Source: Clostridiales bacterium
Lineage (GTDB): Bacteria; Bacillota; Clostridia; Lachnospirales; Lachnospiraceae
Assembly (NCBI GenBank): GCA_021204085.1
Contig: JAJPZY010000061.1
Span: 1-41,638 of the forward strand
DNA: 41,638 nucleotides
Direction of reading: 5' to 3'
A program made the position numbers and the translations under genes. Every line of letters begins with the position of its first letter. Positions within the stretch are counted from its first letter, which is position 1. The notes beneath the pieces are model-generated. The model ran no database searches, was not told the origin of the DNA, and was given only the letters and a program-made list of their open reading frames with translations. Of the stretch, positions 7,223-15,595 are shown piece after piece.

Positions 7223-8914
7223 ATGAAAAGAGTATGGTGGAAAGAGAGCGTGGTCTATCAGATCTATCCGAGAAGTTTTAAGGACAGCAATGGGGATGGA
7301 ATAGGAGATCTGAACGGTATTACGGAGAAACTGCCTTACATTAAGGAACTGGGAGCAGATGTGATCTGGCTGTCGCCTATTTATCAGTCGCCGAATGTGG
7401 ATAATGGGTATGATATCAGTGATTACCAGAGCATCATGGATGAGTTCGGGACTATGGAGGATTTTGACCGCATGCTTGCGCGGGCTCATGAGCTGGGACT
7501 GAAGATTATGCTGGATCTGGTTGTGAACCATACCTCGGATGAGCACCGATGGTTTGTGGAAAGCTACTCCGGCAGAGACAATCCATACCGGGATTTTTAT
7601 ATCTGGCGGGAACCGAAGGAAGGAAAAGAGCCGAATAACTGGGGGGCAAATTTTGGCGGCAGCGCCTGGACTTTCGCGGAGGAGACGGGGATGTATTATC
7701 TGCATCTGTTTGCGGAGAAACAGCCGGATCTGAACTGGGAGAATGAAGCAGTACGTGATGCTGTGTATGAGATGATGACCTGGTGGTGTGATAAGGGGAT
7801 TGACGGCTTTCGCATGGATGTGATCAGCCTGATTTCCAAAGTACAGGAAATGCCGGACGGGCCGGTGGGAGCCAACGGGCTGGGTGCGCCTTATCCCTAT
7901 GTAGTAAGCGGGCCTCGTGTCCATGAATTTTTGCAGGAGATGAATGAGAGGGTTCTGTCCCGTTATGATCTGATCACGATCGGTGAGGCATTCGGTGTGA
8001 CCTTGGATGAAGCGAAAAAATATGCCAACTCTGAGGGGACAGAACTGAATATGGTGTTCCATTTTGAACATATGGGTCTGGATAGCGGGGAGGATTTTTC
8101 CAAATGGTGTGATAAAAAGATTTCTCTTCCGGAGTTGAAGCAGGTGATGACCCGCTGGCAGAAAGGACTGGATGGGAAAGGGTGGAACAGCCTGTACTGG
8201 TGTAACCACGACCAGCCCCGGATTGTGTCGAGGTTTGGCAATGACGCTCCTGAGTATCGGGAAGTGTCCGCTAAAATGCTGGCGACCTGCCTGCACATGA
8301 TGCAGGGGACCCCTTATATTTTTCAGGGAGAAGAGCTGGGGATGACGAATTATCCGTTTTCTTCTATGGAAGAATACCGGGATGTTGAAAGCATTCAGGC
8401 TTTTGAGGATAACGCCGCGTCCGGTACGGTTGATCCGGAGACTATGCTTCGCTATATCGCTTACAAGAGCCGCGACAATGCGAGGACGCCGATGCAGTGG
8501 GATGATACGGCACAGGGCGGTTTTACCGCGGGAACGCCGTGGATTGGCGTGAATCCGAATTACAGACTGATTAATGCGGCAGAGCAGATGGGGCGGGAGG
8601 ATTCCGTTTTCCATTATTATCAGAAGCTGATCCGGCTGAGGAAAGAGTATCCGATTATTGTGTATGGTGCTTATGACCTGCTTTTGCCGGACAGTGAAGA
8701 AATCTATGCCTATTTGCGGAGATATGAAGGACAGACATTGCTGGTGGTTTGTAGCTTTACGGAAAAGAAGCAGATTTTTGAAGTGCCGGGAGAACTGGTG
8801 AATAAAGACGGGAACCTTTTGATCAGCAATTATGAAACCGCGGATGATGAGCGGGGGAAAGGCGTATCAGTTTTATCATTGAGACCTTATGAGGCGGATG
8901 TTATTTTGTTTTGA
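7223..8914 (+). CDS. malL: GH13 oligo-1,6-glucosidase / alpha-glucosidase
   Basis: A cytoplasmic 563-residue GH13 subfamily-31-type enzyme that releases glucose from the non-reducing end of short alpha-glucosides. The N-terminus 'WWKESVVYQIYPRSFKDSNG' is characteristic. Catalytic residues are Asp199 (nucleophile, 'GFRMDV'), Glu255 (acid/base, 'IGEAFG') and Asp330 ('NHDQPR'); the first two have the same numbers as in the Bacillus oligo-1,6-glucosidase. Valine follows the nucleophile (residue 200), the residue linked to alpha-1,6 preference in yeast isomaltase versus threonine in maltases. A close alternative is trehalose-6-phosphate hydrolase, but no trehalose PTS gene is nearby. It is the first gene of a three-gene operon with a binding lipoprotein and a hydrolase. 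The ribosome site AAAGGA lies 10 bp upstream. Confidence 0.87.
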   Translation: MKRVWWKESVVYQIYPRSFKDSNGDGIGDLNGITEKLPYIKELGADVIWLSPIYQSPNVDNGYDISDYQSIMDEFGTMEDFDRMLARAHELGLKIMLDLVVNHTSDEHRWFVESYSGRDNPYRDFYIWREPKEGKEPNNWGANFGGSAWTFAEETGMYYLHLFAEKQPDLNWENEAVRDAVYEMMTWWCDKGIDGFRMDVISLISKVQEMPDGPVGANGLGAPYPYVVSGPRVHEFLQEMNERVLSRYDLITIGEAFGVTLDEAKKYANSEGTELNMVFHFEHMGLDSGEDFSKWCDKKISLPELKQVMTRWQKGLDGKGWNSLYWCNHDQPRIVSRFGNDAPEYREVSAKMLATCLHMMQGTPYIFQGEELGMTNYPFSSMEEYRDVESIQAFEDNAASGTVDPETMLRYIAYKSRDNARTPMQWDDTAQGGFTAGTPWIGVNPNYRLINAAEQMGREDSVFHYYQKLIRLRKEYPIIVYGAYDLLLPDSEEIYAYLRRYEGQTLLVVCSFTEKKQIFEVPGELVNKDGNLLISNYETADDERGKGVSVLSLRPYEADVILF

Positions 8915-8973
8915 TTATCAAATATATTCGACTCTGAGTAATAAAATATTTTAAGAAGGAGGCTTTTTGTAGC

Positions 8974-10596
8974 ATGAAAAAGAAAGTAATCAGCAGTCTG
9001 TTGGTGGCTGCGCTGGCGGGTAGTCTGCTCACGGCCTGCGGATCGGGGAGCAGCACGTCGACTTCCGACGCGGCTTCGGATTCCAGTGTCACCGAGAGTG
9101 AGGAGGGTGTGACTACGACTTCGTATGGTGAGTACACCGAGGAAGATCCCTATCATCTGGTATTCTCATATATTGAGTTTTATACTCAGGATGAGAGCGC
9201 GAGGGAGGCGGTAGAGGAAGCAATCAACGAGTATATGATTCCTAACTATCATATTGAAGTGGAATTGTTGCCGCTGGAGTACGCTGAGTATGCCACAACC
9301 GTGCAGTTGATGATGTCCGGCGGGGACGAGCTGGATGTTGTCCCGATTTATTATACTTATGCAGCCAGCTGGATCAATATGGGCGGTGTCTATGACATGT
9401 CGGAATTTATGGACACGGAAGAAGGTCAGATGATCGTGGACGTTCTCGGTGAGGAAAACGCTTATGTTGGTGAGATGAATGGCATTCTCTATGGATTCTC
9501 TGCGAATAAGGAATCTGTAAACCTGAGTGGCCTTTGCATGAGGGCTGACATTTGTGATGAACTTGGACTCACAGAGGAATATAATCTGGATGAAAACGGA
9601 GATACTTTCACAGAGGCTTATGACTGGAGCGTGGCGACAGAAATCTTTGCGAGAGTGCAGGAGGCTTATCCGGATATGACGCCGCTGTACCTTTACAGCT
9701 CTGATCAGCTGGGGAACATGGTGGACTATGATGGTCTGCAGGACAACTTCGGCGGCCTGATTCTGCAGGAAGACCGGGAAAGTCTGGAAGTGGTCAATCT
9801 TTACGAGACCGAGAGTGTGTATGATATGCTCTATACGCTGGCGAAGTGGTATGATGCGGGATATATTTATCAGGATGCTGCTACAGATACGCAGGGAACC
9901 GCTACGATGATGAAGGCCGGCAATACTTTCAGTTATGTGACATCCATCAAGCCGGGATTCCTGGCTGAGGCTGAGGCGGCCAACGGCTGTGACTGCTATG
10001 TGATGTATTTCAAACAGGATGGCGGCACCGATGGTATGATCGCGACGACAAATGTATCATTCTTTAACACAGGTATCGCTTCCAACAGCGAAGATCCGGA
10101 GATGGCCTTTAAATTCGTTTCCGCACTTTACAACGATGCAACTCTTATGAATCTGTGGCAGTACGGTATTGAAGATGTCAACTATCAGGTGTTGGACGAT
10201 GGTACTGCTTACTACATAGACGGTGAGGGTGACGGCAACTACGCATATCATCAGAACACCGGCTGGGCCATGGGCAACCAGTTTATCAGCTATGTGTGGA
10301 ACGACGGTACAAAGACAGCGGATTACTGGGATCAGCTGGCAGCCTTCAATGATAACGCATACTATTCGCCGGCTTTCGGCTTTATGTGGGACAGCTCGGA
10401 TTATTCTACCCAGATAACGGCTTTATCCAATGCTCTTGAAACCTATCGCGCGACTTTGACGACAGGCAGCTGCGGAACGGCAGGGTTGGACAGCACATTG
10501 CAGTCCCTGAATGATGCGCTCTACGCGGCCGGCCTGGAAGAAGTAATGGCGGCCAAGCAGGAGCAGCTGGATGCCTGGGCTGCAGAGCAGGAGTAA
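8974..10596 (+). CDS. Sugar ABC transporter substrate-binding lipoprotein (orphan)
   Basis: A 540-residue extracellular solute-binding protein of the large LplA type in the CUT1 family. A lipoprotein signal ends in the lipobox 'SLLTAC', giving lipidated Cys22, followed by a Ser/Thr/Asp-rich linker. The mature domain has 'LVFSYIEFY', 'MMSGGDELDVVPIYYTYAASW' (split here only by reading) and 'MMKAGNTFSYV'. It closely resembles the binding protein at 22285-23904 along its whole length, including the C-terminus. Unlike that one it has no permease genes beside it, so it may share the permeases at 20339-22185 and widen their ligand range. It sits between the GH13 enzyme and an alpha/beta hydrolase, with a strong AAGGAGG ribosome site and no promoter of its own visible. 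Confidence 0.9.
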   Translation: MKKKVISSLLVAALAGSLLTACGSGSSTSTSDAASDSSVTESEEGVTTTSYGEYTEEDPYHLVFSYIEFYTQDESAREAVEEAINEYMIPNYHIEVELLPLEYAEYATTVQLMMSGGDELDVVPIYYTYAASWINMGGVYDMSEFMDTEEGQMIVDVLGEENAYVGEMNGILYGFSANKESVNLSGLCMRADICDELGLTEEYNLDENGDTFTEAYDWSVATEIFARVQEAYPDMTPLYLYSSDQLGNMVDYDGLQDNFGGLILQEDRESLEVVNLYETESVYDMLYTLAKWYDAGYIYQDAATDTQGTATMMKAGNTFSYVTSIKPGFLAEAEAANGCDCYVMYFKQDGGTDGMIATTNVSFFNTGIASNSEDPEMAFKFVSALYNDATLMNLWQYGIEDVNYQVLDDGTAYYIDGEGDGNYAYHQNTGWAMGNQFISYVWNDGTKTADYWDQLAAFNDNAYYSPAFGFMWDSSDYSTQITALSNALETYRATLTTGSCGTAGLDSTLQSLNDALYAAGLEEVMAAKQEQLDAWAAEQE

Positions 10597-10599
10597 GAA

Positions 10600-12075
10600 A
10601 TGATTACAAGAACGGAACGGATTCCGGTTACGAAAGACAGTTATCCCTTCGCCAGCGCGGAAAGGCTTTGCGGCCTTTCCGCCCGGGGATACTGTGAAAA
10701 AGAATATTATATGTACGGTACAGCCAATGTGTATCGGTCCGTGAATGAGACCGGCGAAGTCGAAATTGTGACGTCGGACGCGCCCTATGTGAACCGTTTC
10801 ATCGTGCGGGGGCCGGAGAAGCCGGAGAATTGCAGCGGGAATGTGGTTGTGGAGATCATCAATCCGACCGCTTTTATGGAAATTGACCGGATGTGGATCC
10901 TGGGACATGAGCAGTTCATCCGGAACGGCGATATTTACATCGGCATTACCAGCAAGCCGAATACCATTCCGAAGCTGCAGGAATTTAATCCGCAGCGTTA
11001 TGGGAAGCTGGACTGGAGCAATCCGATGCCGGAGAAGCCGTTTCCTTTTGATCCGGAGGAGCTGATTCGGGAAAAAGGCGTTCTGCCCGATCTGAATATC
11101 AGTTATGAGACGGGTTTGTTCTGGGATATGCTGACAGACCTTGCGTGGCTGCTTCGATCGGAGGATGAGAAAAATCCGCTTCTGGGATTTCCGCGGGACT
11201 ACCTTTACCTGACCGGATGGTCTCAGTCGGGATGCTACCTGCTGCGCTATCTGAACAGCTTTGCTTATCGTCCTGAGGTTGCGCGTGGGGGAGCAGTGTT
11301 CGACGGATACCTTACCGAAGGCGCGGTTCGCAATGTGGTGACGCCGGTGAATCAGTATGAAGCCGGAACGGCTTGCAGTTATCGCCTGTATCGTGTGGAA
11401 AAAGTGAGAGAGCCGTATATTGCTGTTCAGACTGAGAGCGAGAACGGGCGTTACGGAGCCTGGCAGACCATGCGTGCGGACAGCGATGCGCCGGATTTCC
11501 GTTATCGGCTCTATGAGGTGACTGGTGTCAGTCACGACAGCGTGTACAGCCTGGTGCGGTATTATCAGAATGACCCGGACATGGAGCGGACTCACTGCCT
11601 GCCGTCCTACAGCGGTCTGGAGCCGGAGGGGAATGATTATCCCTCGGAGATCCTGTTTGCGGCGGCCTTCCGGAATCTGTTTACCTGGGTCAGGACGGGT
11701 GTCGGCCCTAATCACTGTGACAGGATTCCGACGGACTCAGAAGGTGAGAATCGAAAGGATGCCTTTGGAAACACGCGGGGCGGCCTTCGTACCTGCCTGC
11801 TGAATTATCCTACTGGCCGTTACAACAGCACCAGTACGATCCCGAAGGGGAGCAATCTGCTGGATCCGGAGAGCGATAAGAACGGTCTGTTCGGGTATCA
11901 GGAAGGTTTTTCCGCGGGAATGCTGGCGGAACTGTATGGTTCTCTGGAACACTACCGGGAGCTAGTAACGCAGGATACACAAGAGCAGGTAAGCCGGGGA
12001 TTTGTCTGCCGCGAGGATGCACAGCGGCTGGTGGAAATCGCAGTTGCGCTGGCGAAAAAACGCGGGCTGGAATAA
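10600..12075 (+). CDS. Alpha/beta hydrolase domain protein (Abhydrolase_10-like)
   Basis: A 491-residue cytoplasmic protein resembling the 'alpha/beta hydrolase domain-containing' family. The nucleophile elbow is 'GWSQSG' with candidate Ser208, and a candidate catalytic histidine lies in 'EVTGVSHDS'. 'GNVVVEIINPTA' and 'MWILGHEQFIRNGDIYIGIT' are N-terminal family segments. Members are poorly characterised; esterase or amidase activity is expected but the substrate is unknown. The start lies 3 bp after the binding-protein stop, and its ribosome site AGGAG is inside the end of that gene, so translation is coupled. In this context removal of acyl groups (acetyl, malonyl, aromatic acids) from imported plant glycosides is a reasonable guess, not shown by sequence. 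Confidence 0.72.
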   Translation: MITRTERIPVTKDSYPFASAERLCGLSARGYCEKEYYMYGTANVYRSVNETGEVEIVTSDAPYVNRFIVRGPEKPENCSGNVVVEIINPTAFMEIDRMWILGHEQFIRNGDIYIGITSKPNTIPKLQEFNPQRYGKLDWSNPMPEKPFPFDPEELIREKGVLPDLNISYETGLFWDMLTDLAWLLRSEDEKNPLLGFPRDYLYLTGWSQSGCYLLRYLNSFAYRPEVARGGAVFDGYLTEGAVRNVVTPVNQYEAGTACSYRLYRVEKVREPYIAVQTESENGRYGAWQTMRADSDAPDFRYRLYEVTGVSHDSVYSLVRYYQNDPDMERTHCLPSYSGLEPEGNDYPSEILFAAAFRNLFTWVRTGVGPNHCDRIPTDSEGENRKDAFGNTRGGLRTCLLNYPTGRYNSTSTIPKGSNLLDPESDKNGLFGYQEGFSAGMLAELYGSLEHYRELVTQDTQEQVSRGFVCREDAQRLVEIAVALAKKRGLE

Positions 12076-12140
12076 AGAAAGTTTAAAAGGGAAAAGGGAA
12101 TTGCAATAGAAGGAAAAGTGTGCCGGTGTGAAAAACACGG

Positions 12141-12174
12141 AAAAAGGGATCTGGGAATGCTCAGATCTCTTTTT
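12141..12174 (+). terminator. Rho-independent terminator after the GH13 operon
   Basis: AAAAAGGGATCTG (12141-12153) pairs with CAGATCTCTTTTT (12162-12174), with one G-T pair, around an 8-nt loop. The 3' arm itself ends in five T. It closes the GH13, binding protein and hydrolase operon. Confidence 0.85.
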
Positions 12175-12210
12175 GGGGAAAAACAACTTCTAAAATTTAT
12201 AGATTTTATA

Positions 12211-12239
12211 TTGACATGCAGAGGTAAATTTAATAAAAT
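12211..12239 (+). promoter_or_regulatory. Sigma-A promoter for the isomerase-transketolase operon
   Basis: TTGACA at 12211-12216, a 17-bp spacer and TAAAAT at 12234-12239. The leader to the ATG at 12338 is about 90 nt and carries an operator-like element at 12253-12269. Confidence 0.78.
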
Positions 12240-12252
12240 TATACTTAATAAT

Positions 12253-12269
12253 ACTGAATTTATCAAGAC
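12253..12269 (+). promoter_or_regulatory. Possible third operator copy
   Basis: ACTGAATTTATCAAGAC agrees at 13 of 17 positions with the repeat at 7051-7067 and lies 13 bp after the -10 box, a position similar to that of the GH13-operon repeats. It suggests that one regulator controls both operons. The AT-rich background makes chance similarity possible. Confidence 0.4.
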
Positions 12270-12337
12270 ATAAAATTTAATTCAACTAGTTGCCAAATAA
12301 TAAACTGTAAAATGAAGACAGGAGGGTTTTTACGGAG

Positions 12338-13741
12338 ATGAAGAAAGTAAAGATCGGTTTTGTACCTACCAGAAGAAGCATCTTCAGCGCGCCGGATGCG
12401 ATCAAGTACGCGAATCTGACGAGGAAGAAGCTGGAAGAGCTCGGTGTTGATTTTGTGGATATCACGGATATCAACGAGGAGGGGCTTTTTTACGATGAGG
12501 GAGATCGGGAGGCCATCCGGGCGAAGTTTACCGCAGCGGGCGTGAAGGGACTTTTCTTCCCGCACGGGAATTTCGGTACCGAGTATGTCTGCGCCAGACT
12601 GGCGAAGGATATGGGGCTGCCGGTTCTGCTGTGGGGACCGCGGGATGAGCGCCCGGAGGAGAACGGCGTCCGCCTGCGCGACAGTCAGTGCGGCCTGTTT
12701 GCTACGGGAAAAGTGCTGCGCAGATTCCGGGTACCGTTTACTTATATGACAAACTGCAGACTGGAGGATGAGGAGTTTACCCGCGGATTGTTTAATTTCC
12801 TGGCGGTCTGCAACGTGGTGGATGTGTTCCGCCATATAAGAATTCTTCAGATCGGCCCCCGCCCCTTTGATTTCTGGTCCACGATGTGCAACGAGGGCGA
12901 ATTGCTTGAGAAGTTCAATATTCAGCTTTCCCCGATTCCTCTTTCCGAGCTGACTTCCATGATGAAGACGGTCCGCGCAGATCATGCGGATGAGGTGCAG
13001 GAGGTCGTGGATTATTGCACGGCCAATATGAATATCTGTGTAAAACCGGAGGAGCTTAACACCATCGCGGCGCTGAAGGTGGCAATCCGAAAGCTTGCGG
13101 ATCAGTATGGCTGCAATGCGGGTGCCATCCAGTGCTGGAATGCCCTGCAGACGGAGATCGGTATCATGCCCTGCGCGGCGAACTCTTTATTAAATGAGGA
13201 AGGTTTCCCGGTCGTCTGCGAGACCGATATTCACGGAGCCATCACGGCGCTGCTTGTGGAGGCGGCCAGCTTAAATGAGACGAGAAGTTTCTTTGCAGAC
13301 TGGACGGTGCGCCATCCGGACAATGAGAACGGCGAGCTTCTGCAGCACTGCGGACCGTGGCCGATTTCCGTGGCGCAGGAGAAGCCGACCATCGGCTATC
13401 CGCTGGCATTCGATCATCCGGGTGCGGTAGAGGCACAGGCGAAGTTCGGCGATGTGACGCTGGCGCGGTTTGATGGCGACAACGGGGAATATTCCATGCT
13501 GCTCGGCAATGCGAAGGGCGTGGAAGGACCTTATACAAAGGGAACCTATCTCTGGGTGGAAGTGCAGAACTTAAAGCGCCTGGAGGCAAAGCTGGTGGAG
13601 GGGCCTTACATCCACCACTGTGTCGGCATTCATGAGAATGTGGTGCCGGTGCTCTACGAGGCTTGCAAATATATAGGGGTTGCTCCGGATCTGTATGACC
13701 CGATTGAGGAAGATGTGAAAGCATATTTGAGAGGTGAATGA
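12338..13741 (+). CDS. FucI/AraA-like sugar isomerase family protein
   Basis: A 467-residue cytoplasmic protein of the L-fucose/L-arabinose isomerase superfamily (COG2407 type), which interconverts aldoses and ketoses with a divalent metal. Visible family signatures are 'TEIGIMPCAANSLLNEEG', 'CETDIHGA' with probable metal ligands Glu295 and Asp297, and the C-terminal histidine pair 426-427 in 'GPYIHHCVGIHEN'. It is shorter than classical FucI (about 590), so its substrate is likely different. Directly downstream lie a two-gene transketolase and an FGGY kinase. The set isomerase, ketose kinase, transketolase A and B equals that of the non-oxidative D-apiose route, so apiose-to-apulose isomerisation is the leading guess. 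Other branched or short sugars cannot be excluded. Its 3' end overlaps the next coding region or abuts it closely. Confidence 0.8.
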   Translation: MKKVKIGFVPTRRSIFSAPDAIKYANLTRKKLEELGVDFVDITDINEEGLFYDEGDREAIRAKFTAAGVKGLFFPHGNFGTEYVCARLAKDMGLPVLLWGPRDERPEENGVRLRDSQCGLFATGKVLRRFRVPFTYMTNCRLEDEEFTRGLFNFLAVCNVVDVFRHIRILQIGPRPFDFWSTMCNEGELLEKFNIQLSPIPLSELTSMMKTVRADHADEVQEVVDYCTANMNICVKPEELNTIAALKVAIRKLADQYGCNAGAIQCWNALQTEIGIMPCAANSLLNEEGFPVVCETDIHGAITALLVEAASLNETRSFFADWTVRHPDNENGELLQHCGPWPISVAQEKPTIGYPLAFDHPGAVEAQAKFGDVTLARFDGDNGEYSMLLGNAKGVEGPYTKGTYLWVEVQNLKRLEAKLVEGPYIHHCVGIHENVVPVLYEACKYIGVAPDLYDPIEEDVKAYLRGE

Positions 13742-13743
13742 TC

Positions 13744-14574
13744 ATGTATACGAACAAAGAACTGGCGAAACTGGCGTATAAGCTGAGAAAAGATACGCTG
13801 GACATTATCATGGCCGGCAAGGCGGGACATATTGGCGGCGATATGAGTGAGATGGACATTCTGGTGCAGCTCTATTTTAAGCATATGAATATCTCTCCGG
13901 AAAACGCGGACGATGAGAACAGAGACCGTTTTGTCTTAAGCAAGGGACATTCCATGGAGGCGTATTACGCAGTCCTCGCGGAGAAAGGATTTTTTCCGCT
14001 GGAGGAGGTTCTGGAGAAATTTTCCAAATTCAACACAAAATTTATCGGACATCCCAATAACAAGCTGCCGGGAATCGAGATGAACTCCGGCTCTCTTGGT
14101 CATGGGCTGCCGGTTTCCATCGGCATGGCTCTCGCGGGGAAGATGAACAAAAAGGATTATCGGGTCTATACCGTCATGGGCGACGGTGAACTGGCGGAAG
14201 GTTCCGTCTGGGAAGGCGCGATGGCCGGCGGACATTACAAGCTGGATAATCTCTGCGCGGTGGTTGACCGCAACCGTCTGCAGATTTCCGGTTCTACGGA
14301 GGATGTGATGAGCCAGGATGACCAGGCGACCAGATGGAGCGCATTCGGGTGGAATGTGATCGAGGTAAACGGCAACGATATGGAAGAGCTGGATGCTGCT
14401 TTTGACAAAGCGGCTGAAACCAAAGGATGCCCTACTGTGATCATCGCCAATACCACAAAGGGCTGCGGCGCGTCCGTAATGGAGAATAAGGCGGCGTGGC
14501 ATCACAAGGTACCGACTGCGGAGGAATATACGGCAATCGTGGAAGAACTGAAGGCGAGAGAGGAGGCTATCTGA
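13744..14574 (+). CDS. Transketolase, N-terminal (TPP pyrophosphate-binding) subunit
   Basis: The N-terminal half of a split transketolase, 276 residues. The thiamine-diphosphate motif begins at Gly146-Asp147-Gly148 ('MGDGELAEGSVWEG') and ends near 'VVDRNRLQ'. 'AGHIGGDMS', 'FVLSKGHS' and 'NSGSLGHGLPVSIGMA' are further cofactor and substrate-site segments. With the next gene it would transfer a two-carbon ketol unit between sugar phosphates. The start at 13744 is chosen because GAGGTG (13731-13736) is 7 bp away; an ATG at 13738 overlaps the isomerase stop and is too near the ribosome site. Beside a dedicated isomerase and kinase this is more likely a pathway-specific enzyme, such as apulose-4-phosphate transketolase (AptA-type), than the housekeeping one; sequence alone cannot separate them. 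Confidence 0.9.
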   Translation: MYTNKELAKLAYKLRKDTLDIIMAGKAGHIGGDMSEMDILVQLYFKHMNISPENADDENRDRFVLSKGHSMEAYYAVLAEKGFFPLEEVLEKFSKFNTKFIGHPNNKLPGIEMNSGSLGHGLPVSIGMALAGKMNKKDYRVYTVMGDGELAEGSVWEGAMAGGHYKLDNLCAVVDRNRLQISGSTEDVMSQDDQATRWSAFGWNVIEVNGNDMEELDAAFDKAAETKGCPTVIIANTTKGCGASVMENKAAWHHKVPTAEEYTAIVEELKAREEAI

Positions 14575-14576
14575 TC

Positions 14577-15512
14577 ATGGCGAAAATTGCGAATAAACAG
14601 GTAATATGTGATGTGCTGATGGAGCATGCGAAGGAAGATAAGGATATCGTGGTTCTCTGCAGTGACTCCAGGGGGAGCGGTTCCATGACTCCCTTTGCGA
14701 ATGAGTATCCGGAGCAGTTTGTGGAGACCGGTATCGCGGAGCAGAATCTGGTAAGCATCTCTGCAGGTCTGGCAAAATGCGGGAAAAAGCCTTTTGCGGT
14801 TTCCCCGGCCAGTTTTCTCTCTACCAGAAGCTATGAGCAGGCAAAGGTCGACTGCGCGTACTCTAATACAAATGTTACGCTTGTCGGCATCAGCGGCGGC
14901 GTCAGCTATGGCGCCCTTGGCATGAGCCATCACTCCGCGCAGGATATCGCGGCGATGTCGGCGATTCCGAATATGCGTGTTTATCTGCCGAGTGACCGGT
15001 TCCAGACCGGAAAGCTGATCGAGGCACTGCTTCAGGATCAGAAGCCCGCCTACATCCGTGTGGGAAGAAATGCGGTGGATGATGTTTACACCGAAGATAA
15101 TGTCCCGTTCGAGATGGATAAGGCGACTGTGGTCGCGGAGGGAACCGATGTACTGATCGTAGCCTGCGGCGAGATGGTGGGTCCGGCCAAAGCGGCGGCG
15201 GAGCTCTTAAAAGAGCAGGGAATTTCTGCCGGCGTACTCGATATGTACTGTGTAAAGCCGCTGGATGAGAAGACACTGGTTGAGAAGGCGTCAAAAGTCA
15301 AAGCGGTAATTACCGTGGAAGAACATGCGCCCTACGGTGGACTTGGCTCCATGGTCTGCCAGGTCATCTGCAGGGACTGCCCGAAAAAAGTCGCGGTAAT
15401 GGCGCTTCCCGACGCACCGGCTGTATCCGGCACATCGAAGGAAGTATTTGCGTACTACGGCCTTTCCGCGGAAGGAATCTCCGCGAAGGCGAAGGAACTG
15501 TTAAATAGGTAA
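14577..15512 (+). CDS. Transketolase, C-terminal (pyrimidine-binding) subunit
   Basis: The C-terminal half of the split transketolase, 311 residues. The pyrimidine-binding domain carries the catalytic glutamate Glu55 in 'TGIAEQNLVSISAGLA', and the final third is the usual transketolase C-terminal domain ('LIVACGEMVGPAKAAAELL', 'VITVEEHAPYGGLGSM'). It starts 2 bp after the first subunit, with AGGAGG at 14561-14566 lying inside that gene, so the two are made together. An in-frame ATG at 14496 is rejected because it overlaps the first subunit by 79 bp and adds 27 residues unlike the family. It is the AptB-type counterpart if the apiose assignment is right. The 83-bp gap to the kinase holds only a small hairpin near 15543. 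Confidence 0.9.
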   Translation: MAKIANKQVICDVLMEHAKEDKDIVVLCSDSRGSGSMTPFANEYPEQFVETGIAEQNLVSISAGLAKCGKKPFAVSPASFLSTRSYEQAKVDCAYSNTNVTLVGISGGVSYGALGMSHHSAQDIAAMSAIPNMRVYLPSDRFQTGKLIEALLQDQKPAYIRVGRNAVDDVYTEDNVPFEMDKATVVAEGTDVLIVACGEMVGPAKAAAELLKEQGISAGVLDMYCVKPLDEKTLVEKASKVKAVITVEEHAPYGGLGSMVCQVICRDCPKKVAVMALPDAPAVSGTSKEVFAYYGLSAEGISAKAKELLNR

Positions 15513-15595
15513 ATAAAAGACGGCGGAGGAAAATAAGGAAATCAACGTGCCTGCGTTGAAAAGGAACGTCGAATTCTTTATAGAGGTAGCTAAAT

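Noticed and set aside
7082-8614. Long antisense open frame opposite the GH13 gene; similar ones at 28414-30015, 10423-11715, 2224-3222 and 22267-23562 on the minus strand.
   Set aside because: Each lies fully opposite a clear gene, is rich in His, Arg and Pro or Ile as expected for antisense frames, has no ribosome site and shows no family motif.
12338-13741. Calling the isomerase a true L-fucose isomerase.
   Set aside because: It is about 120 residues shorter than classical FucI and no fuculokinase, fuculose-phosphate aldolase or fucosidase is nearby.
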